From: Rothia terrae
GTDB taxonomy: Bacteria; Actinomycetota; Actinomycetes; Actinomycetales; Micrococcaceae
Assembly (NCBI RefSeq): GCF_012396615.1
Contig: NZ_JAAXPV010000006.1
Span: 62,001 to 126,000 of the forward strand
Reading direction: 5' to 3'
Length of the DNA: 64,000 nucleotides
In this document: piece after piece, positions 33,077 through 42,158 of the stretch
Position numbering within the stretch: the first letter of the stretch is position 1
Layout of the letters: each line of letters opens with the position of its first letter
Notes under the pieces: model-generated
What the model was told of the DNA's origin: nothing
Seen by the model: the letters and a program-made list of their open reading frames with translations, nothing else
Databases searched by the model: none
Program-made: the position numbers and the translations under genes

Positions 33077-34710
33077 TGCGAGTTATGGCTCAAGTTTCTA
33101 TGATCATGGCACTGGATAAGTGCCTTGGTTGCCACACCTGTTCAGTCACCTGTAAGCAGGCGTGGACCAACCGTACCGGTACCGAGTACGTGTGGTTCAA
33201 CAATGTTGAGACCCGTCCCGGTCTTGGCTACCCCAAGCGCTACGAGGACCAGGAGCGCTGGAAGGGTGGCTGGGAGCTAAATAAACGTGGTCGCCTGGAG
33301 CTCAAGGGCGGTAACCGCTTCAAGAAGCTCTTCACCATTTTCGCGTCCCCGGTTCAGCCCGAAATGAGCGACTACTACGAACCGTGGACTTACGAATACG
33401 AGAACCTGACCAACGCTCCTTTGGGCGATGACTTTCCGGTTGCAAAGCCTAAGTCTTTGATTACCGGTGAAGACACCGCTATCGACTGGTCGGCAAACTG
33501 GGACGATGATTTGGGCGGTACCTATGCTACCGGTCACCAGGATCCCATTGTTGAGAAGATTCGCACAGAGTCAGAAGAGAAGATCAAGTTCGAATTCGAA
33601 AAGACCTTCATGTTCTACTTGCCGCGCATCTGCGAGCACTGCCTGAACCCCTCTTGCATGGCGTCCTGCCCCTCAGGTGCTATCTACAAGCGTGAAGAAG
33701 ACGGCATCGTGCTCGTCGACCAGGATCGTTGCCGCGGTTGGCGCCAGTGCATCACCGGCTGCCCCTACAAGAAGATTTACTTCAACCACAAGAGCGGCAA
33801 AGCAGAGAAGTGCACCTTCTGCTACCCCCGTATCGAACACGGTATTCCTACCGTATGTGCTGAAACCTGTGTTGGTCGTATGCGCTACATCGGTATCTTC
33901 TTGTACGACGCTGACAAGGTTACCGAAGCAGCGTCCGTACCCGATGAGAAGGACCTCTACCAGTCACAGCTCGATTTGATGCTTGACCCCTTTGACCCGA
34001 CAGTTATTGCCGAGGCGAAGAAGAGCGGTATTCCTTCATCATGGATTGATGCGGCTCAGAAGTCACCTGTCTACAAGCTGGCGAAGGTCTGGAAGATTGC
34101 GCTTCCGTTGCACCCCGAGTACCGCACCATGCCCATGGTTTGGTACGTACCGCCGCTGTCACCGATTATCGATCTACTCAAGGAACAGGGTCACGACGGT
34201 GAGTCCAAGGATAACCTCTTCGGCGCCATCGACTCCCTGCGTATTCCCGTGGAGTACCTGGCTGAGCTCTTCACTGCCGGCGATACCGGCATCATTGTTG
34301 ACGTTCTCAAGAAGCTTGCTGCGATGCGTTCGTACATGCGTGATATCACCTTGGGCAACGTGGGTGATGAGTCCATTGCTAACGCTGTGGGCATGACCGG
34401 AGAAGAAATGTACGAGATGTACCGCCTCATGGCAATCTCAAAGTACTCCGAGCGTTACGTGATTCCTTCGGCTCACATGGAAGAAGCACACAACCTCGAA
34501 GAAATCGGTTGCTCGCTGGATGGCGACGGCGGCCCCGGCATGCTGTACGACGATGCCTTTACCGGCATGGGCGACCGTCCCGTACCCGTTTCAGCAGGAT
34601 CCTACGCAAACACCGCGCGCGCTGACGGCAAGGTCGACATCTTCATGTGGGACGGCAACAGCCGCCCCGACGCGATGTTCCCTAACACCAGCGGCTCAAA
34701 GAAGGCGTAG
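33076..34710 (+). CDS. narH: Respiratory nitrate reductase beta subunit NarH
   Basis: A 544-residue iron-sulfur electron wire between NarI and NarG. Four cysteine clusters are visible: Cys16-19-22-26 at the N-terminus (CLGCHTCSVTC), CEHCLNPSCMASC, CRGWRQCITGC, where Trp replaces a cysteine to give the [3Fe-4S] site, and CTFCYPR..CAETC. The ATG has AGGAGG ten bases upstream and overlaps the narG stop. A stretch around 50-170 is the NarH-specific insertion. narJ starts 5 bases after the stop. Confidence 0.98.
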   Translation: MRVMAQVSMIMALDKCLGCHTCSVTCKQAWTNRTGTEYVWFNNVETRPGLGYPKRYEDQERWKGGWELNKRGRLELKGGNRFKKLFTIFASPVQPEMSDYYEPWTYEYENLTNAPLGDDFPVAKPKSLITGEDTAIDWSANWDDDLGGTYATGHQDPIVEKIRTESEEKIKFEFEKTFMFYLPRICEHCLNPSCMASCPSGAIYKREEDGIVLVDQDRCRGWRQCITGCPYKKIYFNHKSGKAEKCTFCYPRIEHGIPTVCAETCVGRMRYIGIFLYDADKVTEAASVPDEKDLYQSQLDLMLDPFDPTVIAEAKKSGIPSSWIDAAQKSPVYKLAKVWKIALPLHPEYRTMPMVWYVPPLSPIIDLLKEQGHDGESKDNLFGAIDSLRIPVEYLAELFTAGDTGIIVDVLKKLAAMRSYMRDITLGNVGDESIANAVGMTGEEMYEMYRLMAISKYSERYVIPSAHMEEAHNLEEIGCSLDGDGGPGMLYDDAFTGMGDRPVPVSAGSYANTARADGKVDIFMWDGNSRPDAMFPNTSGSKKA

Positions 34711-34715
34711 CGTTC

Positions 34716-35471
34716 GTGGCTGGTTTTTTCTCAAAACTATTGGGCAAAGCGGACTCAGCTTCAGCTGGGTCCGCAGCACCCGCGTCCACTGATCCTTTCG
34801 ACGCTGACCACGGTGAGGCAAGCGATGCCGAGCGCGTGCTCTATCAAAGCGCATCAGTGCTCATGCGCTATCCCAGCGAAGAGATCCGATCATTTATTCC
34901 CGAGTTTCTAGAGTTAGCCCGCGAGGTTAACCATGATGCTCTGGTCAATGCTATCGAGGACGTTCAGCGCTGGTACGATTCCGCTCCGCTTGAGGATATC
35001 GCGGGGCAGTACGTGCAGGAATATGACCTATCCCGCCGTCATTCTTTCCATATGTCGTACTGGACCGAAGGCGATACCCGTCGTCGCGGTGAAGCTCTAA
35101 CTCGCTTCAAAAAGATGTACCGAGATTCGGGCATGGTTACCGACTTGCACGGTGAGCTGCCCGATTACCTGCCGCTGGTTCTAGAATTCACCGCCCTGGT
35201 CGATTCCCGTGCTGGCCGCGCAGCCCTTCAGGCATACCGTCCCTCGCTTGAGCTTTTGCGTTTTGCGTTGCGCGATGATTCTTTAGCGTTCTACGGGCTG
35301 GTGCAGTGCATCTGCGATTCGTTACCGGGAGAATCACCGCAGTCTTCTGCCGAGATTCAGAAGATGGCGCGTCCTAACCCACCCAGCGAGACCGTGGGGC
35401 TTGAACCAACGGACCCCAGGCTATTGCCTCTTCTTCAACCTTCAACACCACCTACATCTGCCAGGAGCTAA
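34716..35471 (+). CDS. narJ: Nitrate reductase assembly chaperone NarJ
   Basis: A 251-residue chaperone that holds NarGH until cofactor insertion and membrane attachment are complete. The TorD/NarJ helical core covers about 38-195 (ASVLMRYPSEEIRSF, YVQEYDLSRRHSFHMSYW, GELPDYLPLVLEF); Tyr-Asp-Leu and the His-rich turn are typical. Start GTG. The first ~37 residues are an extra segment that begins MAGFFSKLLGK, nearly the same as the start of the free EIIA at 17.9 kb. The Pro/Thr-rich tail after ~215 is also extra. Tightly packed in the nar operon. Confidence 0.95.
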   Translation: MAGFFSKLLGKADSASAGSAAPASTDPFDADHGEASDAERVLYQSASVLMRYPSEEIRSFIPEFLELAREVNHDALVNAIEDVQRWYDSAPLEDIAGQYVQEYDLSRRHSFHMSYWTEGDTRRRGEALTRFKKMYRDSGMVTDLHGELPDYLPLVLEFTALVDSRAGRAALQAYRPSLELLRFALRDDSLAFYGLVQCICDSLPGESPQSSAEIQKMARPNPPSETVGLEPTDPRLLPLLQPSTPPTSARS

Positions 35472-35474
35472 CCG

Positions 35475-36281
35475 ATGAACTTCCTCGACCACTTACTGTG
35501 GGGGATTTTGCCGTACATCTCCATCGTTCTTTTGATCGGTGGCACGATTTGGCGCTATAAGTACGATCAGTTCGGCTGGACCACTCGCTCATCTCAGGTT
35601 TATGAGTCCAAGGTTTTGCGCATCGCATCCCCGCTGTTTCACTACGGTCTAGTGGGTGTGCTGGGCGGTCATATTATCGGTTTGGTTATTCCGTGGAGCT
35701 GGACTGACGCCGTTGGAATTTCCAACGAGATGTATCACTTGTTCGCGATTATCGCCGGTCTGCCGTTTGGTATTGCCGTGATTGTTGGTCTTGCGGTGAT
35801 GATTTTCCGCCGTCGAACCAACGCAACGGTGTTCCGCGCGACCACTACTAACGATAAGATCATGTACATCTTCTTGATGGGCGCAATTGTTCTTGGTGTG
35901 GCTACCACCGTCATTAGCGCTTTCCAGGGACATCACGGCCACAATTACCGCGGCGATATCTCACCGTGGTTCCGTTCGCTGTTTACCTTCCAGCCTGATG
36001 TGGGCTTGATGAGCAACGTACCGATGGAGTTCAAAGCGCACATCGTTGTAGCTTTCTTGCTCTTTGCATTGTGGCCTTTTACCCGCTTGGTACACGCTTT
36101 CACCGCGCCGTTCCACTACCTCTTCCGTCCTTACATTGTGTACCGTTCACGCGGTAATGAAGGACGCGGCGCGCGAGCACCTCGTCGCGGCTGGGAACCG
36201 ATGGCTACCGCTGCCAAGCTTTCTGATAAGAGCGCTGAAGAGCAGCGTCGCGGTCTGCATCTGCACCGCATGAAGAAATAA
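35475..36281 (+). CDS. narI: Respiratory nitrate reductase gamma subunit NarI
   Basis: A 268-residue membrane cytochrome b with five helices that oxidises menaquinol/quinol and passes electrons to NarH. The four heme ligands are present with the spacing of Escherichia coli NarI: two histidines 10 apart in HYGLVGVLGGH, and two 18 apart in AHIVVAFLLF..LVH. The C-terminal Arg/Lys-rich tail faces the cytoplasm. It begins 3 bases after the narJ stop. Confidence 0.97.
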   Translation: MNFLDHLLWGILPYISIVLLIGGTIWRYKYDQFGWTTRSSQVYESKVLRIASPLFHYGLVGVLGGHIIGLVIPWSWTDAVGISNEMYHLFAIIAGLPFGIAVIVGLAVMIFRRRTNATVFRATTTNDKIMYIFLMGAIVLGVATTVISAFQGHHGHNYRGDISPWFRSLFTFQPDVGLMSNVPMEFKAHIVVAFLLFALWPFTRLVHAFTAPFHYLFRPYIVYRSRGNEGRGARAPRRGWEPMATAAKLSDKSAEEQRRGLHLHRMKK

Positions 36282-36323
36282 TTCTTATCTAATTGACACA
36301 CTCACACCCGTAGTAGAGGAAAA

Positions 36324-37541
36324 ATGAGTACTACAACCATGGAGCGAGACCCGCAGCTTAAGGGTCAGCTCAAAAACGTCATTATGGCTACGCTTGCCTC
36401 GACGATTGGCTTCTGGGGTTGGGCCATGATTGGTCCGTTGGCTAAGTCTTACTACAAAGAGGCTTTCCACCTTACTCCCGGTCAGCTTTCTGCCCTGATT
36501 GCTATGCCTGTGATTGTCGGTGCTGTGGCTCGTATTCCTGTGGGTGCGCTGACCGATAAGTTCGGCGGACGCATCATGTTCACCTGCTTGCTGGTTCTGA
36601 CTTCTATCATGGTGCTGATTACCGCTTTGATCGGTCAGACTGGTAATTACCCCTTGCTTTTGGTGTCTGTTTTCTTCTTGGGCATTGGCGGTTCTATCTT
36701 TGCTGTGGGTATTCCTTTCTCGGCGTCGTGGTATGAGCCTCACCGTAAGGGTTTGGCGACCGGTATTTTCGGCATGGGTATGATCGGTACCGCTGTTGCA
36801 GCTTTCTGCAACCCTCGCATGGTTAAGGCTTTTGGTTATTTTGAAACTCACCTGATTATCGCTGCTATCGCGCTGGTTTACGCTGTGATTGTGTGGTTCT
36901 TTTTGAAGGACTCACCGAAGACTCGCGGTAAGAAGGCTGAGCCGATTATGCCGAAGATCAAGCACGCTATGAAGGATATTGCTACCTGGGAACTGTGCTT
37001 TATCTACGGTGTTATCTTTGGTGCGTTTGTGGCGTTCTCAAACTACATTCCGACTTACATGAGTAACGTCTACAACTTTGATCCTGTTCAGGCTGGTACC
37101 TTTGCGGCTTTGTTCGCTACCTGCGCTGTGGTTGCTCGTCCATTTGGTGGTGTAGCTGCTGACAAGCTTGGCCCTCGTCCTGTTACTTTGATTATGTTCG
37201 CGGCGGTTGTTGTGCTTTCACTGCTGATTGCTCAGCAGTTCGCATCACCTGCTGTTTACTACGCTTTGTTCATCATCATGGCGGTCTTTATCGGTTTCGG
37301 TACCGGTACCGTGTTTGGTTGGGTTGGACGCGCTGCTAAGCCAGAAGATACCGGTACTGTTGGCGGTCTTGTTTCTGCAGCAGGTGGTCTCGGTGGATAC
37401 TTCCCTCCGCTGGTTATGGGTGCTGTCTACGGCGCTAATGGCCACTATTTCTGGGCGCAGGTTGCTCTGGCAATCACCGCCGGCGTGGCGTTGCTGATTT
37501 CCTTGGTCATCAAAAACGGCAGCAAGCCTAAGGCTCGCTAA
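36324..37541 (+). CDS. narK: Nitrate/nitrite transporter NarK (MFS)
   Basis: A 405-residue, 12-helix transporter of the nitrate/nitrite porter family that imports nitrate or exchanges it for nitrite. Signatures: GAVARIPVGALTDKFGGR, the nitrate-signature-like GIGGSIFAVGIPFSASWYEP, FGMGMIGTAVAAF, FGGVAADKLGPRPV and the late GGLVSAAGGLGGYFPP. One copy only (not a NarK1-NarK2 fusion). 42 bases after narI, with GAGGAAAA before the ATG, so probably in the nar operon. A terminator follows. Confidence 0.95.
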   Translation: MSTTTMERDPQLKGQLKNVIMATLASTIGFWGWAMIGPLAKSYYKEAFHLTPGQLSALIAMPVIVGAVARIPVGALTDKFGGRIMFTCLLVLTSIMVLITALIGQTGNYPLLLVSVFFLGIGGSIFAVGIPFSASWYEPHRKGLATGIFGMGMIGTAVAAFCNPRMVKAFGYFETHLIIAAIALVYAVIVWFFLKDSPKTRGKKAEPIMPKIKHAMKDIATWELCFIYGVIFGAFVAFSNYIPTYMSNVYNFDPVQAGTFAALFATCAVVARPFGGVAADKLGPRPVTLIMFAAVVVLSLLIAQQFASPAVYYALFIIMAVFIGFGTGTVFGWVGRAAKPEDTGTVGGLVSAAGGLGGYFPPLVMGAVYGANGHYFWAQVALAITAGVALLISLVIKNGSKPKAR

Positions 37542-37574
37542 CTCTCAAACTAGCGTCCTGGTTAATACCCCCTT

Positions 37575-37615
37575 AAAAGCACCATCTGAGGCATCTGCTC
37601 TCAGGTGGTGCTTTT
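37575..37615 (+). terminator. Rho-independent terminator of the nar operon
   Basis: 16-bp stem with one G-U pair (37575-37590 with 37600-37615), 9-base loop, tttt. Confidence 0.9.
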
Positions 37616-37659
37616 GTGTTATGTGTGGCACACTTAGTAGTGATTTTGCTGTCTACTGC

Positions 37660-37870
37660 TATGCGGGAGAGACCGTCGACCGGTGAGGGCCGGGACGCGG
37701 CGCCGAAGGAGCAAACCCTCCCCGGGAAACTCTCAGGCAAAGGTACCGCTAGCTCAGGCAACTCTGGAGAGGGGCGTAACACCTCCACCGAAGGGGCAAG
37801 CGTTCGTATAGGTTTTGCGTGGAAACCTTTAAACGTGAAAACTCTCAGGTCTACGACAGAGCGGGGAGGG
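37660..37870 (+). promoter_or_regulatory. Tandem glycine riboswitch
   Basis: Two consecutive glycine aptamers. Aptamer 1 (about 37663-37750) has GGGAGAGACC, GCCGAAGGAGCAA and ACTCTCAGGCAAA. Aptamer 2 (about 37760-37870) has TCTGGAGAGGGG, ACCGAAGGGGCAAGC and ACTCTCAGGTCTAC. The paired aptamers joined by a short linker are the classical design controlling glycine cleavage genes. It lies 55 bases ahead of gcvP; glycine would switch the gene on. Confidence 0.95.
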
Positions 37871-37885
37871 CACTTAAAACACTAG

Positions 37886-37911
37886 AGCGAGCCATCGCGG
37901 TGTCGCTTTTT
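37886..37911 (+). terminator. Probable expression-platform terminator of the riboswitch
   Basis: Short stem agcga (37886-37890) with tcgct (37903-37907) followed by a run of T. It sits between the second aptamer and the gcvP ribosome site, so it could be the terminator disrupted upon glycine binding. Confidence 0.5.
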
Positions 37912-37924
37912 ACCAGGAGTTTTC

Positions 37925-40768
37925 ATGTCCTTCACCGACCGTCATCTTGGCCCCAACGAAAATGAGACTGCGCAGATGCTCTCAGATTTGGGTTATGAGT
38001 CTCTCGATAAGCTGATTGATGCAGTAGTTCCCTCTCAGATCCGACTTGATGCCGATTTGAACCTGCCCGAGGCGTTGAGCGAGCACGAGGCTCAGGCAAA
38101 GCTTGCAGAGTATGCAGCTCAGAACGACGTGTACGCGCAGATGATTGGTGCGGGTTATTACGATGCTGTTACCCCGCCTGTATTGCGCCGCAACATTCTT
38201 GAGAATCCCGGCTGGTACACCTCGTACACTCCTTACCAGCCTGAGATTTCGCAGGGTCGTCTTGAGGCTCTGTTGAACTTCCAGAACACCGTGATGGAAC
38301 TGACCGACCTGGATATCGCTAACGCGTCTTTGTTGGATGAATCCACCGCAGTTGCTGAGGTCGTTGTGATGATGCACCGCGCAAATAAGAAGGTGAAGAA
38401 TGGCTTCTTTGCTATTGATTCACGTGTGCTTCCGCAGACTCTTTCTGTCGTCAAGGGGCGTGCCGATGCGTTGGGCATTGATTTTGTGATTACTGACTTC
38501 TCCGACGGTTTGCCTGAGGGCGATTTGTACGGTGTTGTGTTCGCGTACCCCGCTCACGACGGTGAAGTTCGTGATGTCGCTCAGCTGGTGAAGGACGCTC
38601 ACGAGCGTAATGCGCTGGTGGCAATTAATGCTGACCTGCTGGCGCTTACCTTGCTGAAGTCTCCCGGCGAGCTTGGCGCTGATATTGCTGTGGGTAACAC
38701 TCAGCGCTTTGGTCTGCCGTTCTTCTTCGGCGGCCCGCATGCAGCGTACCTTGCTATTCACAAGGGTATGGAGCGTAACCTTCCCGGCCGTCTGGTGGGT
38801 GTTTCACAGGACGCTGCGGGTAAGCCCGCGTATCGTCTGGCATTGCAGACTCGTGAGCAGCATATTCGTCGTGAGAAGGCGACCTCAAATATCTGTACTG
38901 CTCAGGCGCTTCTTGCAATTGTCGCTGGTGCGTACGCTGTGTACCACGGCCCTGCCGGTCTGCGTGCTATTGCTGAGCGTCTGCACACTAATGCTTCACG
39001 CGTCGCTGCTGGCCTTTCAGAAGCAGGCTTGAAGGTCGTTCACGATAGCTTCTTTGACACTGTTGCTCTCGAAGCTAAAGGACGCGCCGATGAACTGGTT
39101 GCTCAAGCGCTTGAGGCCGGCGTCAATATCCGCCGTATCAATGCTGACCGCGTTTCAATTTCTGTGGGCGAGTCTCACGGTGAAGAACTTTTGGCACGTC
39201 TTGTGAAGGCTCTGGGCGGAACCCTGCCGGAATCAGCAGAAGGGTATGAGCTGGCAGCTGAGCTTTTGCGTACTGACGAGTACATGCAGCACCCGGTCTT
39301 CCACCTCTACCAGTCAGAAACCGCTATGATGCGTTACCTGCGTCGTTTGTCTGACAAGGATCTCGCGCTTGATCGCACTATGATTCCTCTGGGCTCATGC
39401 ACCATGAAGCTCAACTCAGCTGCTGAGATGGAACCCATTTCTTGGCCTGAGTTCGCGGCTATTCACCCGCTGGTTCCTGAGAATCAGGCAAAGGGCTGGA
39501 AGCTTCTCATCGATGAACTTTCAGGTTGGCTCACCGAAATTACCGGCTACGACGCAATTTCACTGCAGCCTAACTCTGGCGCATCGGGTGAGTACGCTGG
39601 TCTTCGCGCTATCCGCGCATACCACGAAGATAATGGCGATACGCAGCGCGATATCGTTTTGATTCCGCAGTCGGCACACGGTACTAACGCTGCCTCAGCT
39701 GCACTTGCCGGTCTTAAGGTTGCTTCTGTTGCTACCGCGTCCGACGGCTCTGTTGACGTTGACGATCTCAAGGCAAAGATTGAGAAGTACAGCGACACCA
39801 TTGCGGGCATTATGATTACCTACCCGTCAACGCACGGTGTGTTTGAAGAGCAGGTCAAGGACGTTTGCCAGTTGGTCCATGATGCTGGCGGTCAGGTTTA
39901 CGTTGACGGTGCGAACCTCAACGCTCAGATGGGTCTGGCTCAGCCCGGTCAGTTCGGCGGCGATGTTTCACACCTCAACCTTCATAAGACTTTCGCTATT
40001 CCTCACGGTGGTGGTGGCCCCGGCGTTGGTCCTGTTGCTGTGGGTGCTCACCTTGGGAAGTACCTACCCGGTAACGGTTACCTTGCCGATGCAGAAGGCA
40101 ATATCGAGGGTGCACCTCTGCCGATTTCTCAGGCTATGTTCGGTTCAGCCGGTGTACTGCCGATTTCGTGGATGTACATCGCAATGACCGGTGCAAAGGG
40201 TCTGCGCGCATCCAGTGAGTACGCAATTTTGAACGCTAACTACATTGCTAAGAAGCTTTCAGACAAGTACCCGGTTCTTTACACCTCAACTGAAACCGGC
40301 CTTGTTGCTCACGAGTGCATCTTGGATTTGCGTGAGCTGACTGCGGCGTCCAAGGTCACGGCTGAGGACGTCTGTAAGCGATTGATGGATTACGGATTCC
40401 ACGCACCTACCCTTGCGTTCCCTGTTCCCGGCACCCTGATGGTTGAGCCTACCGAGTCTGAGAACTTGGAGGAGCTGGATCGCTTTATTGAGGCTATGGA
40501 AAGCATCCACGCTGAGATTCAGGAAATCATCGATGGCAAGGTCAGCGTTGAAGACTCTGTCATTCGTCATGCACCCCACACTCTTGAAGACGTCACCTCA
40601 GATACCTGGGACCGTGTCTACACCCGTAGCCAGGCAGCTTACCCTGTTGCTTCGCTGCATCAGGCTAAGTACTTCACGTCTGTAGGACGCATCGATGGCG
40701 TGGGCGGCGATCGCAACTTTGTGTGTGATTGCCCTCCGATGGACGCATTCGACATCGAGTACAAGTAA
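37925..40768 (+). CDS. gcvP: Glycine dehydrogenase (decarboxylating), P protein
   Basis: The 947-residue single-chain P protein decarboxylates glycine and passes the aminomethyl group to lipoyl-GcvH. N-terminal MSFTDRHLGPNENETAQML is characteristic. The PLP lysine is in HLNLHKTFAIPHGGGGPGVG; SCTMKLNSAAEM and QPNSGASGEYAGLRAIR are conserved. Both halves (alpha and beta) are fused, as usual outside the two-gene lineages. CAGGAG precedes the ATG. Controlled by the riboswitch upstream. Confidence 0.98.
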   Translation: MSFTDRHLGPNENETAQMLSDLGYESLDKLIDAVVPSQIRLDADLNLPEALSEHEAQAKLAEYAAQNDVYAQMIGAGYYDAVTPPVLRRNILENPGWYTSYTPYQPEISQGRLEALLNFQNTVMELTDLDIANASLLDESTAVAEVVVMMHRANKKVKNGFFAIDSRVLPQTLSVVKGRADALGIDFVITDFSDGLPEGDLYGVVFAYPAHDGEVRDVAQLVKDAHERNALVAINADLLALTLLKSPGELGADIAVGNTQRFGLPFFFGGPHAAYLAIHKGMERNLPGRLVGVSQDAAGKPAYRLALQTREQHIRREKATSNICTAQALLAIVAGAYAVYHGPAGLRAIAERLHTNASRVAAGLSEAGLKVVHDSFFDTVALEAKGRADELVAQALEAGVNIRRINADRVSISVGESHGEELLARLVKALGGTLPESAEGYELAAELLRTDEYMQHPVFHLYQSETAMMRYLRRLSDKDLALDRTMIPLGSCTMKLNSAAEMEPISWPEFAAIHPLVPENQAKGWKLLIDELSGWLTEITGYDAISLQPNSGASGEYAGLRAIRAYHEDNGDTQRDIVLIPQSAHGTNAASAALAGLKVASVATASDGSVDVDDLKAKIEKYSDTIAGIMITYPSTHGVFEEQVKDVCQLVHDAGGQVYVDGANLNAQMGLAQPGQFGGDVSHLNLHKTFAIPHGGGGPGVGPVAVGAHLGKYLPGNGYLADAEGNIEGAPLPISQAMFGSAGVLPISWMYIAMTGAKGLRASSEYAILNANYIAKKLSDKYPVLYTSTETGLVAHECILDLRELTAASKVTAEDVCKRLMDYGFHAPTLAFPVPGTLMVEPTESENLEELDRFIEAMESIHAEIQEIIDGKVSVEDSVIRHAPHTLEDVTSDTWDRVYTRSQAAYPVASLHQAKYFTSVGRIDGVGGDRNFVCDCPPMDAFDIEYK

Positions 40769-40938
40769 GAAGTTCGCGCCCGAGACATAGCTTCGTAGCC
40801 CCTGCGTTTTACGAGCAGCGGACACTAGCAAGCGCGGCGGGGCTGTCTTTTATCAACGGCGTCTCGCCGCGCTCTGCGTTCTCTTTTTCATTTTCTTAAA
40901 GGGTGCAACGAAGCACCGTCAACAGAAGGTTTTATATT
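40769..40938 (+). other. Structured spacer between gcvP and gcvT
   Basis: 170 bases without a gene. Holds a 9-bp inverted repeat (agcgcggcg 40831-40839, cgccgcgct 40865-40873) with ctttttc downstream, and a small hairpin (ggtgc/gcacc, 40902-40917) just before the gcvT ribosome site. It could reduce or separately start gcvT expression; gcvH, often found beside these genes, is not here. Confidence 0.4.
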
Positions 40939-42054
40939 ATGACTCCTCAAAAAACAGCTCTTTACGATGCCCACGATAAGTTGGGCGCATCATTTACCGA
41001 TTTCGGTGGATGGGATATGCCGCTGAAGTACAAGAACGATGTTGCTGAGCACCACGCCGTGCGTCAGTCTGCTGGCGTTTTTGATCTCTCGCACATGGGT
41101 GAGTTCCGTGTGAAAGGTGCAGACGCAGGCGCATTTTTGGACTACGCGCTGGTCTCAAATATGTCGATTTTGAAGGTCGGCAAGGCTAAGTATTCGATTT
41201 TGGTTAATGAAGAGGGCGGCGTCATCGACGACCTCATTACTTACCGTCTAGCTGATAATGAATTCATGGTTGTACCGAATGCGGCAAACGTTGAGGTCGA
41301 TTTCAAGACGATGAGCGAGCGCGTCGGTGATTTTGATGTTGAGTTCACCAATGAGTCTGAAGAGACTTCTTTGGTTGCTGTTCAGGGTCCTCTTTCAGAG
41401 AAGATTGTTCTGGCAATGGGCGTCAGCGATGAAGACGCTGTGCGCGAGCTCGGTTACTACGCCTCTGTGCCTGTAACAATTGCCGGAGTCGAAATTTTGT
41501 TGGCTCGTACCGGTTACACCGGCGAAGACGGGTTTGAAATCTATGTGAAGAACGCGGATGCGCAGACTATTTGGGATGCCGCTCTTGAAGCTGGCAAAGA
41601 TGAGGGAGTTGAGCCTGCCGGTTTGGCAGCCCGCGATTCTTTGCGACTGGAGGCGGGCATGCCGCTCTACGGTCACGAGCTCGGTCTGGACATTACTCCT
41701 TTTGAAGCTGGCTTGGGCCGACTGGTTGAAATTGCTCTGACCAAGAAAAAGGCTGATTTTGTAGGACGCGAGGCGTTGGCAAAGATGGCTGAGTCTGCAC
41801 CCGCGCGCTCGCTGGTTGGTTTGAAGGCGCAGGCTAAGCGTCCTGCTCGTGCCGGATCAACACTGGTTGATGGTGAGAAGACGATTGGCGAGATCACCTC
41901 CGGCATTCCTTCGCCCACACTGGGGTACCCCGTTGCCATGGCTTTGGTAGAAACCGATTATGCAACTGTTGGTAACACCATTAATGTTGATATTCGCGGC
42001 AAGCAGGCTCCCTTCGATGTAGTTGAGCTTCCTTTTTATAAGCGCGAAAAATAG
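40939..42054 (+). CDS. gcvT: Aminomethyltransferase, T protein
   Basis: A 371-residue enzyme that releases ammonia from the aminomethyl-lipoyl GcvH and transfers the one-carbon unit to tetrahydrofolate. It shows LYDAHDKLGASFTDFGGWDM, HHAVRQSAGVFDLSHMGEF, with the catalytic Asp region, ARTGYTGEDGFEIY, and GLAARDSLRLEAGMPLYGHE. The ATG at 40939 has AGAAGG upstream and gives the standard N-terminus; the open frame to 40903 does not. Unlike the YgfZ protein at 2.2 kb, all catalytic segments are intact. A hairpin terminator follows. Confidence 0.97.
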   Translation: MTPQKTALYDAHDKLGASFTDFGGWDMPLKYKNDVAEHHAVRQSAGVFDLSHMGEFRVKGADAGAFLDYALVSNMSILKVGKAKYSILVNEEGGVIDDLITYRLADNEFMVVPNAANVEVDFKTMSERVGDFDVEFTNESEETSLVAVQGPLSEKIVLAMGVSDEDAVRELGYYASVPVTIAGVEILLARTGYTGEDGFEIYVKNADAQTIWDAALEAGKDEGVEPAGLAARDSLRLEAGMPLYGHELGLDITPFEAGLGRLVEIALTKKKADFVGREALAKMAESAPARSLVGLKAQAKRPARAGSTLVDGEKTIGEITSGIPSPTLGYPVAMALVETDYATVGNTINVDIRGKQAPFDVVELPFYKREK

Positions 42055-42060
42055 AATAAT

Positions 42061-42094
42061 AGGGGTGCTTATTAAAAAATGAATAAGCACCCCT
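42061..42094 (+). terminator. Hairpin terminator after gcvT
   Basis: Perfect 13-bp stem (42061-42073 with 42082-42094), 8-base A-rich loop. The T-run after it is poor, so read-through into sdaA is possible. Confidence 0.7.
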
Positions 42095-42158
42095 CATTCT
42101 GAGGCATCATAGACAGTAGGTGCGCTTGTGTGCACCGCAAAGAAGAAGGCGAATATTC

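Noticed and set aside
36285-36851. 188-codon open frame on the minus strand
   Set aside because: Antisense to narK; very rich in His/Arg/Asn/Gln, typical of a shadow frame.
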